Origin: an uncultured Oscillospiraceae bacterium
Lineage (GTDB): Bacteria; Bacillota; Clostridia; Oscillospirales; Oscillospiraceae
Length of the DNA stretch: 13,366 nucleotides
Assembly: GCA_947630345.1 (NCBI GenBank)
Contig: CANRHF010000037.1
Span: 1 to 13,366, forward strand
Reading direction: 5' to 3'
Shown: in pieces, positions 6,506-12,996 of the stretch
How the letters are laid out: the number at the start of each line of letters is the position of its first letter
Numbering within the stretch: the stretch's first letter is position 1
Notes under the pieces: generated by a model
The model's database searches: none
What the model saw: the letters and a program-made list of their open reading frames with translations, nothing else
Told to the model about the DNA's origin: nothing
Position numbers and translations under genes: made by a program

Positions 6506-7518
6506 AACGTCGTTTCCTTGCTCTTATTTTGGCCCTTGGCCTGCTGCTTCCCGGCTGCGCCGGGGGAAAAAACGACCAGGTCTTCTATAATTCAGACACT
6601 TGCGGCTTCTTTTACTCCGATCGGTATGTGCTGATCGCGGATCGATTTACCCCAGTGCTTGTGGATCAGCAGACAGGTGCGCGCCGCCCCTTCCCCATCG
6701 ACGCCGAGGGCAACGCCATTTTTGATACGCCTGCCCTCTTTCAGAGGGGCCAAGAGGTCTACTACTTGAAAACCCGGCAGCAGACCAGCTCCGACGGCAG
6801 CATCATCCGCTCCAGCATTGAGGAACTGGTGGCCATGAATCCACAGACTCTGGCGGAGCGGGTAATCTACCGTTTTTCCTGGGAGTATCAATGGTTCTTC
6901 GGCATGCTGGACCTGCCCCCCCAGGATATTGAGATGCGAATCGTCTATTCCTTTTTCCTTCACGGGGGGTATTTCTACTTCGTGAGCAACCAAGGACTGT
7001 GCAGGATGAGCCTGCTCACTGGGCAATATGAACTCTACGTCAAGGATATGTCGCGGCAGCACGCCTACGACGGGCAAAATCTGTACTACACCGACAGCTA
7101 TAACCGCTTGGTGATCCAAAATCTGGACACCGGCAGCAGCCGCACGGTAGAGGACGTAGTGGCGTCCAACTTCCGCTATACGCCCCAGGGCGTGTACTAC
7201 TTTAATATTCTATCGGAAAATACCCTGTGGCACTACGATCCCGCCACCGGAAAAACGGAAAAGGTCTCCGATCTTACGGGTTCCAACCTGGATTTCGACG
7301 AAGACAGCCTCTATTTGCACACGGATGACGGATTTTTGATCCGGCTGGACCGGAGCGGCCGGGAGCTGGCAAGGGCGGAGATCTACGGCAGCCTGGTGAC
7401 GCCCTACCAGGGGGACTTCCTGTACCAGATGGATAACACGCTGGACGAAAACGGAAACTGGGTCTCCCAGCTCTACCAGATCCGCAAATCCGACCTGACC
7501 AAAACGCTGATGAGCTAG
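6502..7518 (+). CDS. Lipoprotein with beta-propeller-like repeats, ABC operon partner
   Basis: This 338-aa protein has lipobox LPGC (Cys19) and about seven repeats of 35-45 residues. Each has a 'visible strand, then YY or LYY' core followed by a turn ending in a 'TG' or 'DP' pair. Examples lie near 36-60, 84-116, 153-176, 188-211, 224-250, 265-285 and 301-328. This is the pattern of DUF5050- or PQQ-like propellers, and seven blades would close a ring. It sits outside the membrane, overlaps the second permease by ATGA, and has AAAAGGAGG at 6484-6492. An extension of the frame upstream to 5959 is only a shadow of the permease gene. It likely senses or binds something for the transporter, or modifies its activity. 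The propeller call is an inference from repeat spacing. Confidence 0.83.
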   Translation: MKRRFLALILALGLLLPGCAGGKNDQVFYNSDTCGFFYSDRYVLIADRFTPVLVDQQTGARRPFPIDAEGNAIFDTPALFQRGQEVYYLKTRQQTSSDGSIIRSSIEELVAMNPQTLAERVIYRFSWEYQWFFGMLDLPPQDIEMRIVYSFFLHGGYFYFVSNQGLCRMSLLTGQYELYVKDMSRQHAYDGQNLYYTDSYNRLVIQNLDTGSSRTVEDVVASNFRYTPQGVYYFNILSENTLWHYDPATGKTEKVSDLTGSNLDFDEDSLYLHTDDGFLIRLDRSGRELARAEIYGSLVTPYQGDFLYQMDNTLDENGNWVSQLYQIRKSDLTKTLMS

Positions 7519-7519
7519 C

Positions 7520-7548
7520 AAAAGCCCCCGCCGCGGCGGGGGCTTTTT
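7520..7548 (+). terminator. Intrinsic terminator of the ABC operon
   Basis: AGCCCCCGCCG pairs with CGGCGGGGGCT, followed directly by TTTT. It lies two bases after the lipoprotein stop and is a textbook strong terminator. Confidence 0.93.
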
Positions 7549-7624
7549 CATGGTCCTTGTCAAATTGTCAAAAAACACCGGGGCTCGGTGGCGCAACTTT
7601 GTTTCCTTTTTGTTGATTTTGCCC

Positions 7625-7653
7625 TTGCATTTTGGAATTCCCAGGTCTATAAT
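7625..7653 (+). promoter_or_regulatory. Sigma-A promoter for the SLC13-type transporter
   Basis: TTGCAT (7625-7630), a 17-bp spacer and consensus TATAAT (7648-7653). The start site would be near 7660, about 35 nt before the ATG at 7695. Confidence 0.8.
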
Positions 7654-7694
7654 AGGCAAGGTCAAAATTGGACAGTTTAAGGAAGCGACTTTCC

Positions 7695-8918
7695 ATGAAA
7701 AACAGCGGCGGAAAAACCGCCCATCCCCACGCCCCCCGCCGGGCTGCCGCCGTTCCGGTCCCGGTACGGCATCCCCTGCCCCGTTCTCCCCTTTCGGATC
7801 CCTTTCTCAGCCGGGTCCGGCGCTTTTTTTCCAAAAACGCGGTGATGGTCATCGCCTTTTTCGCGGCGCTGCTGACCACCCTGGTGGTGCCCATCGACCG
7901 GGCGTACCTGGGTTACTTTGATTTCAAGACCCTGACCTGCCTGTTTTGCGTTCTGGCGGTGGTCTGCGCCCTGAAAAATATCAACTTCTTCTATCTTTTG
8001 GCCCGGAAAGTGGTGCGGGTCTTTAAAAACGCCCGGATGAGCGTCCTGGCCCTGGTGTACATCACCTTCATCGGCTCCATGCTCATCGCCAACGACATGG
8101 CATTGCTCACCTTTCTGCCCCTGGGGTATCTGGTGCTGTCCACCACCGGCAAGGAAAAGTACATGGCCTTCACCTTCATCATGCAGAACATCGCCGCCAA
8201 CCTGGGCGGGATGCTCACCCCCTTCGGCAACCCCCAGAATCTGTACCTGTACTCCCATTTCAATATCCCCGATGGGGAGTTCTTGTCCATCATGGCGCCG
8301 CCGTTTTTCCTGTCCGTGGCGCTGATCACCGTCTGCTGCTGCCTGTTCGTGAAGCCGGAGGCCCTGGAGATCGGGGACGAGGCCCTGCGCCTGGACCCCA
8401 AGCGGACGGCGCTGTACCTTGGTCTGTTCGCCCTGGCCATCGCCATCGTCTTTCGGGGCATCCCCTACTGGATCGGCCTGCTGGTGATCCCGCCGGTGCT
8501 GCTGCTGACCGACCGAAAGGCGCTGAAAATGGTGGACTATCCACTGCTGCTGACCTTTGTGTTTTTCTTCGTTTTCTCGGGAAATATGGCCCGGATCGGT
8601 GCGGTAAAGGACTTTTTCTCTGCTTTGATGAGCAAAAGCACCCTGCTTTTCAGCGCCCTTTCCTGCCAGTTCATCAGCAACGTCCCCTCCGCCATCCTGC
8701 TGAGCCAGTTCACCGGCAACTACGCCGAGCTGCTCTGGGGCGTGAACGTGGGCGGCGTGGGGAGCCTGATCGCCTCCCTGGCCAGCCTGATCACCTTCCG
8801 GGAGTACGTCCGGCACAACCCCGGCAAGGCGGGGGCCTACATTGGTGAGTTTAGCGCCTTTAACTTCGCCTTCCTGTTCCTTTTGCTGGGATTTTTGTTC
8901 CTCATCAAGCTGATATAG
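7695..8918 (+). CDS. SLC13 / ArsB-NhaD superfamily anion transporter
   Basis: This 407-aa secondary transporter of the ion-transporter superfamily (CitMHS-like) is expected to move anions or dicarboxylates by coupling to sodium or protons. The signature features are present: IANDMALLTFLPLG (131-144), GNPQN (178-182) in the first re-entrant hairpin, and SNVPSAILLS (328-337) in the second, with about ten membrane segments. The family cannot be split further by eye: citrate/dicarboxylate, arsenite and Na+/H+ antiport remain possible. No arsenic genes lie nearby. The Arg/Pro-rich N-terminus (about residues 10-40) is longer than usual. The ATG at 7695 is preferred to an upstream TTG at 7668 because that codon would lie within about 8 nt of the predicted transcript start, while TAAGGA at 7678-7683 serves 7695. 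It is a single-gene operon. Confidence 0.85.
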   Translation: MKNSGGKTAHPHAPRRAAAVPVPVRHPLPRSPLSDPFLSRVRRFFSKNAVMVIAFFAALLTTLVVPIDRAYLGYFDFKTLTCLFCVLAVVCALKNINFFYLLARKVVRVFKNARMSVLALVYITFIGSMLIANDMALLTFLPLGYLVLSTTGKEKYMAFTFIMQNIAANLGGMLTPFGNPQNLYLYSHFNIPDGEFLSIMAPPFFLSVALITVCCCLFVKPEALEIGDEALRLDPKRTALYLGLFALAIAIVFRGIPYWIGLLVIPPVLLLTDRKALKMVDYPLLLTFVFFFVFSGNMARIGAVKDFFSALMSKSTLLFSALSCQFISNVPSAILLSQFTGNYAELLWGVNVGGVGSLIASLASLITFREYVRHNPGKAGAYIGEFSAFNFAFLFLLLGFLFLIKLI

Positions 8919-8923
8919 AAGAT

Positions 8924-8957
8924 CTCCCCGCTTCAGGTGAAGCGGGGAGGTTTTTTT
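8924..8957 (+). terminator. Intrinsic terminator after the SLC13-type transporter
   Basis: CTCCCCGCTTC (8924-8934), loop AGGT, GAAGCGGGGAG (8939-8949), then a run of seven T (8951-8957). It lies between convergent genes. The reverse direction lacks a good T-run, so it serves the plus strand mainly. Confidence 0.93.
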
Positions 8958-9475
8958 CAGTGGTCAAGCAGCCGGGCGTAGAGGCGCTCCATCAGGTCCC
9001 GGAGGGGCCGGAAAAGGGCCAGTGCCATCACAAAATTGCCCGCGCCGTGGATTAGGTCGAAGGGAATACCGCTGATCCACCAGGAGACGGCGAAGGCCCA
9101 TCCGCCGGTGACGGCGTACACCGGCGCGCACAGCAGGCCAAAAAAGATCCCGAAGGCGGCGGACAGCAGCGCCCAGACCATGGTGGTTCGGCATTTGCGC
9201 AGAAAGATGGACGCCACCGCCAGGATCAGCCAGATGTACAGATAGTTGATGGACCAGAGCTGGATGGGATAGACCACCAGCTCCAGGCAGACATAGGTAT
9301 AGACCGGCAGCAGGGCCTTCCAGCCGAAGGTGACGGCGAAGAGCATGACAAAAAGGGACACCGGCTCCACATTGGGGATCCCCGCCATCAGGAGCTTGCC
9401 CAAAAAGCAGAATACCCCCATGAAAGCGAACAGCACCAGCTCTTTCAGGGTGATTTTCCCCCGCCCGGCGCTCAT
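8957..9475 (-). CDS. ECF transporter S component (substrate-binding membrane protein)
   Basis: This 172-aa protein is almost entirely membrane, with about six segments (near 13-30, 38-54, 56-75, 79-93, 99-121 and 135-156), the normal size and layout for an S component of energy-coupling-factor vitamin importers. The motif PFDLIHGAGNF (138-148) matches the conserved 'D..H...NF' segment of these proteins. The energising units (EcfA, EcfA', EcfT) are not in this window and would be shared from elsewhere. The start overlaps the DUF4430 stop (ATGA), and no separate RBS is visible, so the two are translationally coupled. The pairing with a DUF4430 protein hints at cobalamin or a related vitamin. 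Substrate assignment is an inference. Confidence 0.85.
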   Translation of the reverse strand: MSAGRGKITLKELVLFAFMGVFCFLGKLLMAGIPNVEPVSLFVMLFAVTFGWKALLPVYTYVCLELVVYPIQLWSINYLYIWLILAVASIFLRKCRTTMVWALLSAAFGIFFGLLCAPVYAVTGGWAFAVSWWISGIPFDLIHGAGNFVMALALFRPLRDLMERLYARLLDH

Positions 9476-9864
9476 TTGGTGTACTCGAACCGGAAAACGT
9501 CCCCGTCCTGGATGGGGGTGGTGTCCGCGCCGGAGGTGGCGTACTCGCCGTTCTGGTAGAGGGCCCAGTAGGCCCCGTCGTCTTCATAGACCGCGTCCTC
9601 GCCGTCCACGGTGAGGATGTACAGCCCGTACTCCCCCTCTTCGCCCTGCACCAGGCCCTCAGAGAGGATCACCTCGCCCAGAAATTCCGCCGAGGTGGTA
9701 TAGGTAAAGCTTTTGGTGCTTCCGTCGCCGTGGAGGACCTCCACGGTGATGGTCTTTGTGCCATCGTCGGTCTGGGGCCGGTTGGCATACCAGATACCCG
9801 CCAGAATGCCCGCCAGGACCAGCAGCGCAACGGCGGCCAGGAGGATCGTTTTCTTGTTATTCAT
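9472..9864 (-). CDS. Membrane-anchored DUF4430 protein, probable vitamin-binding partner
   Basis: This 130-aa protein has one N-terminal membrane segment (about 7-26, ending GIWYANRP) with no lipobox, so it is a signal anchor and the rest faces outward. Residues about 38-130 form a DUF4430 domain with the typical core GLYILTVDGE, then GAYWALYQNGEYATSGAD and the ending DGDVFRFEYTK. DUF4430 is structurally related to the C-terminal beta domain of transcobalamin/intrinsic factor, which fits ligand capture at the surface. AAGGAG lies close before the ATG. The stop overlaps the S-component start by four bases, so they act as a pair. Its own promoter is predicted at 9897-9925, inside the 3' end of the upstream PHP gene. 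No cobalamin riboswitch fits in the short leader. Confidence 0.85.
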   Translation of the reverse strand: MNNKKTILLAAVALLVLAGILAGIWYANRPQTDDGTKTITVEVLHGDGSTKSFTYTTSAEFLGEVILSEGLVQGEEGEYGLYILTVDGEDAVYEDDGAYWALYQNGEYATSGADTTPIQDGDVFRFEYTK

Positions 9865-9894
9865 CGGAATATCTCCTTTTTCTTTTGTATAGTC

Positions 9895-10638
9895 CTATTG
9901 TACATCCAAAAGCGGGACTTGTAAACCGTTTTTTCCGTTTTCCGGCCCGGTAAGGAGCCGGGCGGGTTCCCGGTTCCGGACGGCGTCTATAAAATCCCGA
10001 ATGGAATTGAGCGGGCGGGCAAAGGCCATACCGCCAAGCAAGGGATCGGCGGTGTGGATGTCCGAGCCCGCAGTCACCGGAAGGCAGAAGGAGCGGGCGT
10101 AGTCCAGGGCCCGGCGGTTCTGCTCCCAGGGCTGGGCCCGGTTGACCCCCTCCACCCCGTCGCAATCGTGGGGGTACAGGTGAATGCCCTTTAGGTAGGG
10201 CCGCTCCCGGAAGGGGTGGGCCTGGATCACCAGGCCCCCGGCGGCGGACACCGCCCGGTACTGCTCCTCCGGCGTCCAGGAGATCATCTCCGGGTGGGCC
10301 AGGAGAAAGGCTTTGTCCAGGCCATAGATCAAAAATTCCGCGCCGCCGTAATTCTCCTCCCAGCCGAAGAATACCCGCAATCCGATGCGCGCGCCCTCCG
10401 CCCGGGCGTTTTCATAGCCCTGGCAGAAGGCGTCTACATAGCCTGCCCAGGGCAGGTCCCGGCTGGGGCGGGAGTTGCCCCGGAAAAAGTGGTCCGTGAC
10501 GATGATGGCGTCATAGCCCTCCGCCATCCTTGCCCGGGCCTGCTCCGCGCCGGTTGCCCGGCCGCAGGCGCTGCCCTCCAGCGTGTGCAAATGAGTCTCA
10601 ATCAGAAATTCCCCCGGATTTTTCGTCAGCCGCGCCAT
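9895..10638 (-). CDS. PHP-domain phosphoesterase family protein
   Basis: This 247-aa PHP-family protein is a metal-dependent phosphoesterase type related to histidinol phosphatase and polymerase PHP domains. Metal-binding motifs are intact: ETHLHT (His16, His18), VTDH (Asp49, His50), GWEEN (Glu94), QAHPF (His141) and GSDIH (Asp193, His195). Length and order match stand-alone PHP proteins found beside many Clostridia loci. The actual substrate is not visible. The start at 10638 (MARLTKNPGEF) is chosen because GGGAGG precedes it by 7 nt. An in-frame ATG at 10668 has only a weak site, and the frame's earlier ATG at 10770 lies upstream of the promoter. It lies 30 bases ahead of the DUF4430-ECF pair on the same strand, so read-through is possible. 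Confidence 0.9.
   Translation of the reverse strand: MARLTKNPGEFLIETHLHTLEGSACGRATGAEQARARMAEGYDAIIVTDHFFRGNSRPSRDLPWAGYVDAFCQGYENARAEGARIGLRVFFGWEENYGGAEFLIYGLDKAFLLAHPEMISWTPEEQYRAVSAAGGLVIQAHPFRERPYLKGIHLYPHDCDGVEGVNRAQPWEQNRRALDYARSFCLPVTAGSDIHTADPLLGGMAFARPLNSIRDFIDAVRNREPARLLTGPENGKNGLQVPLLDVQ
9897..9925 (-). promoter_or_regulatory. Promoter for the DUF4430-ECF pair, inside the PHP gene end
   Basis: On the minus strand TTTACA (9925-9920), a 17-bp spacer and TACAAT (9902-9897). The start would be near 9890, about 25 nt before the DUF4430 ATG at 9864. The promoter overlaps the final codons of the PHP gene, whose stop is at 9895. Confidence 0.6.
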
Positions 10639-10684
10639 GGCCGCGCCTCCCATTTTTTCGGATTCCATCCGCTCTTTGTAATCT

Positions 10685-10713
10685 ACTATAACACATTTCA
10701 ATATAGGCCGCAA
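10685..10713 (-). promoter_or_regulatory. Promoter of the PHP gene
   Basis: On the minus strand TTGCGG (10713-10708), a 17-bp spacer and TATAGT (10690-10685). The start near 10678 gives a 40-nt leader before the ATG at 10638 and excludes the upstream ATG at 10770. Confidence 0.6.
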
Positions 10714-10721
10714 TATCCGGT

Positions 10722-10741
10722 CGTTAAATTCCGTTAAATTC
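10722..10741. repeat. Short tandem repeat, two 10-base units
   Basis: CGTTAAATTC occurs twice in a row just upstream of the PHP promoter's -35. It may be a direct-repeat operator or simple slippage. Confidence 0.4.
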
Positions 10742-10971
10742 CGCCGAGGCGGGATTTGGCGTTTTTTCAAGGTGTTGGTAATCTGCGAGAGCAGCTGTTT
10801 AAAAACGCCATTTTAATTTTGGGGTTAAAATTCCATAGGAATACTAAGAAATTGATAAAAATACGCACCGGAGGACGTCAGGCATGGCCGTCGCGCGGCG
10901 CAATGGTCCCGGTTCAGACTGATCTTCATATTGGATCGCCCCAAGAGGGTAATCCGGGCTGGATTTCAGCT

Positions 10972-10999
10972 TTGAAAATGGAAATATGCGTGTTATAAT
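10972..10999 (+). promoter_or_regulatory. Promoter of the SLH/transglutaminase-like gene
   Basis: TTGAAA (10972-10977), a 16-bp spacer and consensus TATAAT (10994-10999). The predicted start near 11006 leaves only about 20 nt before the ATG at 11026, with AAGGAGG at 11011-11017 inside that short leader. Confidence 0.75.
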
Positions 11000-11025
11000 G
11001 GAGTCGAAAAAAGGAGGATTTTGGA

Positions 11026-12429
11026 ATGTTTGAAAAAAGAAATTGCGAAGCTCGGCGGATTGCCGTTGGAGCAGCGCTGACGGCGGTCCTGTTCCTGTCC
11101 GGTTGTGGAGCGGAAGGAGCTGTCCAGACTTCGGCCAATATGGTAGCTCCGGGTATCACCGGGCCTGCGGAATATGGAGACTGGAGCCCTGCCCCAGAGA
11201 ACACTTTCCGGGTATCCTTCCTCGTGGATGGACAGGAGATCGATGTGCAGGAGGTCCCGGAGGAACGGCCCCTGGCATCCGTGCCGGAGGTGTCGATCCC
11301 CGGCCTGATCTTCGGCGGCTGGGAGAATGAAATTGGGGAATTGACGGAGCCGTTGGGAACGCTCATTTGTGGGGACACCACCTACATCGCAAGGCTGTAC
11401 CCGGATCTGCGTAGCCACGTTCCCTACCTGTTCCCGGATGAGGACGGAGCAATCCGCCCGGATGATGCGCTGACGGCGGATGATCTGGCGGCGGCCCTGA
11501 ATGCGCTGGTAGTCCCCGGTGGGGAGGGGCACCTTCCCGGAATGCCGCTGGGGGACTACCCCCTGACCGGAGAGGTACTTTCCCATGTGCTGGCCGGCTG
11601 CTTCCCCGGCAGCGGAGCGGCAGAATTGTCGGATTTGGAATCCGTGACCAGGGCAGAATTTGCCCGGACCATGAACGCCCTGCTCGCAAGGGGCGGGGAG
11701 CGGGTGTCCCTCTCGGATGATGTGACGCCCTTCCCCGATCTGGCGCTGAACCGGGAGGATGCGGAGGATATCTTGGAAGCAGCCCTGGCGCACACGCCGG
11801 ATGAAAATGGTGAGATTCTTCTGGAAGGACTTCTGGGCCGGAATTGGGCGCCTGGCTTTTTCCATATCGCCGGATACCTCTACTATGCCGATGAGGCTGG
11901 GAACCTTCTGAGAGACACTGACTATGGCTCTTTCCACTTCCTACCGGACGGGCGGTATACCAGCGGCGATGAGGAATTGGACGCCCTGGTGGCGGAGCTT
12001 CTGGCGGGCTGGATTGCGGAGACGCCGGAAGCGGAGGGCGATGCCCTGCTGCAAAAGGCGTATCTCTACGTTCGGGACATGACCTACTCCGGCGGGAACC
12101 ACTACGATTTTGGGGCCGTGGGCTGGGATGTGGAGGAAGGGAAAAAGATGCTCTCCAATCACCACAACAACTGCTACGGCTATGCCGGTGCGTTCTGCGC
12201 ACTGGCCCGGGGACTGGGCTATGACGCCTGGTGTATCAGTGGAAAAGCGCTTGCCAAGGCGGCAGAACACGCCTGGGTAGAGGCGGAAATTGACGGAACC
12301 ACATACGTCTTCGACCCACAGCAGGAAAACCGGCGGATTGAACAGGGCCGTGGAAAAGGCGACTTTGAAATGTACATGATGTCCTACACTTACGCGGCTG
12401 ATTGGTTTTACATCCGGCCCAGTAAATAA
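11026..12429 (+). CDS. Lipoprotein with SLH-like repeats and transglutaminase-like domain
   Basis: This 467-aa surface protein has four parts. A signal peptide carries lipobox LSGC (Cys27). An InlB-B/Flg_new-like beta segment follows (about 60-125: RVSFLVDGQEI, GLIFGGWE, YIARLYP). Three degenerate SLH-like repeats come next (about 131-162, 172-220 and 235-262; note the VTRAEFARTMNALL signature). The last part is a C-terminal transglutaminase-like cysteine protease/transferase domain with catalytic Cys383 (NNCYGYAGAFCALARGLGYDA), His416 (EHAWVEAEID) and Asp430 (VFDP), in the usual spacing. The triad is complete, so it may be active, probably on cell-wall or surface peptides. Anchoring by both lipid and SLH repeats would be unusual, since SLH normally replaces a lipid anchor. 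AAGGAGG and the consensus promoter fix the start. It is monocistronic. Confidence 0.88.
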   Translation: MFEKRNCEARRIAVGAALTAVLFLSGCGAEGAVQTSANMVAPGITGPAEYGDWSPAPENTFRVSFLVDGQEIDVQEVPEERPLASVPEVSIPGLIFGGWENEIGELTEPLGTLICGDTTYIARLYPDLRSHVPYLFPDEDGAIRPDDALTADDLAAALNALVVPGGEGHLPGMPLGDYPLTGEVLSHVLAGCFPGSGAAELSDLESVTRAEFARTMNALLARGGERVSLSDDVTPFPDLALNREDAEDILEAALAHTPDENGEILLEGLLGRNWAPGFFHIAGYLYYADEAGNLLRDTDYGSFHFLPDGRYTSGDEELDALVAELLAGWIAETPEAEGDALLQKAYLYVRDMTYSGGNHYDFGAVGWDVEEGKKMLSNHHNNCYGYAGAFCALARGLGYDAWCISGKALAKAAEHAWVEAEIDGTTYVFDPQQENRRIEQGRGKGDFEMYMMSYTYAADWFYIRPSK

Positions 12430-12432
12430 AAA

Positions 12433-12470
12433 GAACCGGATCAGGCGTAGCCTGCATCGGATTCGGTTTT
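12433..12470 (+). terminator. Imperfect terminator after the SLH/transglutaminase-like gene
   Basis: AACCG (12434-12438) pairs with CGGTT (12464-12468) around an inner stem CAGGC/GCCTG (12442-12446 and 12450-12454), followed by TTTT. The stem has unpaired bases, so some read-through is likely. Confidence 0.55.
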
Positions 12471-12549
12471 ATAAAAAGCAAGGAGGTATGGATCCTGCCG
12501 CGGCGACAAAAGATTTTTAGCATTTTTGTATTTTAGCCGTCATTAACAC

Positions 12550-12579
12550 TTGACATATGAAAAAGGATTGTGGTAAAAA
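12550..12579 (+). promoter_or_regulatory. Orphan promoter ahead of the broken ABC gene
   Basis: Consensus TTGACA (12550-12555), an 18-bp spacer and TAAAAA (12574-12579). The -10 is weak. It lies next to a dyad at 12584-12599, where a regulator could cover the start site. Confidence 0.5.
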
Positions 12580-12583
12580 TGCA

Positions 12584-12599
12584 GTTAGTTAATGCTAAC
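12584..12599. promoter_or_regulatory. Dyad operator candidate (iron-type TTAG/CTAA half-sites)
   Basis: GTTAG (12584-12588) and CTAAC (12595-12599) are an inverted pair with a 6-base centre. TTAG/CTAA half-sites are typical of DtxR/IdeR-type metal-responsive repressors, though the usual full 19-base site is not matched. The position at the predicted transcript start fits repression. The regulator is an inference. Confidence 0.4.
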
Positions 12600-12870
12600 A
12601 CACGGTTTTCTGCCGCTTCGCCAAACGGCTTTTGTGCTGCTGGTCTGTGTGCCTCTCATTCCGGTGTCCATCGCAGCGGTGCAGACCTGGGCCAAGAAGC
12701 TGCTCAGCAAATATTGGGGCCAGTATACCGCCCTGGGGGACACCTTTCTGGAGAATCTGCTGGGCCTGACCACATTGAAAATATACCAGTCCGATGGCTT
12801 CAAAAACGATGAGATGAACGCTAAGGCGGAAAAGTTCCGCAAAATTACCATGAGGGCCTTGTCCTTTTGA
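12592..12870 (+). pseudogene. Truncated ABC exporter (ATPase-permease) fragment
   Basis: About 90 codons match an internal stretch of a fused ABC exporter's membrane domain, the kind of half-transporter with one permease and one ATPase domain (CydCD- or YbtPQ-like). The pattern runs from LLVCVPLIPVSIAAVQTW through KKLLSKYWGQYTALGDTFLENL, then LTTLKIYQSDGFKNDEMN and EKFRKITMRA. Full-length homologues are near 550-600 aa, but the N-terminal ~120 residues and everything after the permease middle, including all nucleotide-binding motifs, are missing. The frame starts at an ATG that lies within the operator dyad and has no RBS, so it is not a natural start. It ends at a stop right after 'RALSF'. 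This is a deletion remnant, probably not functional. Confidence 0.75.
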
Positions 12871-12945
12871 TTGAGACGCTTAATTGCCTCAACGTTTTCA
12901 GTTTTCTTTTCAGCATACGCATCCTTCTTTCTGCCTCTTTTCATA

Positions 12946-12987
12946 AAAAATCAGCCGTTTCGCAATACTGCAAAACGGCTGATTTTT
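12946..12987. terminator. Bidirectional intrinsic terminator
   Basis: AAAAATCAGCCGTTT (12946-12960) and its exact complement AAACGGCTGATTTTT (12973-12987) flank a 12-nt loop. Both sides supply a T-run on their own strand. It lies 9 bases beyond the HEPN stop on the minus strand and also ends transcription from the ABC fragment. Confidence 0.9.
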
Positions 12988-12996
12988 GGTTGGTTG

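Larger units (their letters stand above)
10639..11025. other. Divergent intergenic region between PHP and SLH genes
   Basis: No gene is supported in these 387 bases. They hold the PHP promoter (minus), a short tandem CGTTAAATTC repeat (10722-10741), an A/T-rich dyad with ATTTTAA and TTAAAAT arms near 10811-10832, a G+C-rich island near 10867-10913 and the promoter of the next gene (10972-10999). Confidence 0.7.

Noticed and set aside
7677..8816. 379-codon minus-strand frame across the SLC13-type transporter
   Set aside because: Its His/Gln/Gly-rich product has no domain or membrane logic, it has no RBS, and the plus-strand gene has promoter, motifs and terminator.
8964..9587. 207-codon minus-strand frame overlapping the ECF S component
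   Set aside because: Pro/Arg/Gly-rich shadow in another frame. The true frame has six membrane segments and the S-component motif.
10639..10770. Longer N-terminus for the PHP protein (ATG at 10770 or 10668)
   Set aside because: 10770 lies upstream of the promoter at 10685-10713, and 10668 has only a weak RBS. The ATG at 10638 follows GGGAGG at proper spacing.
12488..12520. Ten-codon mini-frame after a strong Shine-Dalgarno sequence
   Set aside because: The spacing from AGGAGG to the ATG is about one base, too short for normal initiation. No homology can be seen, so it may be chance or a trace of a lost gene.
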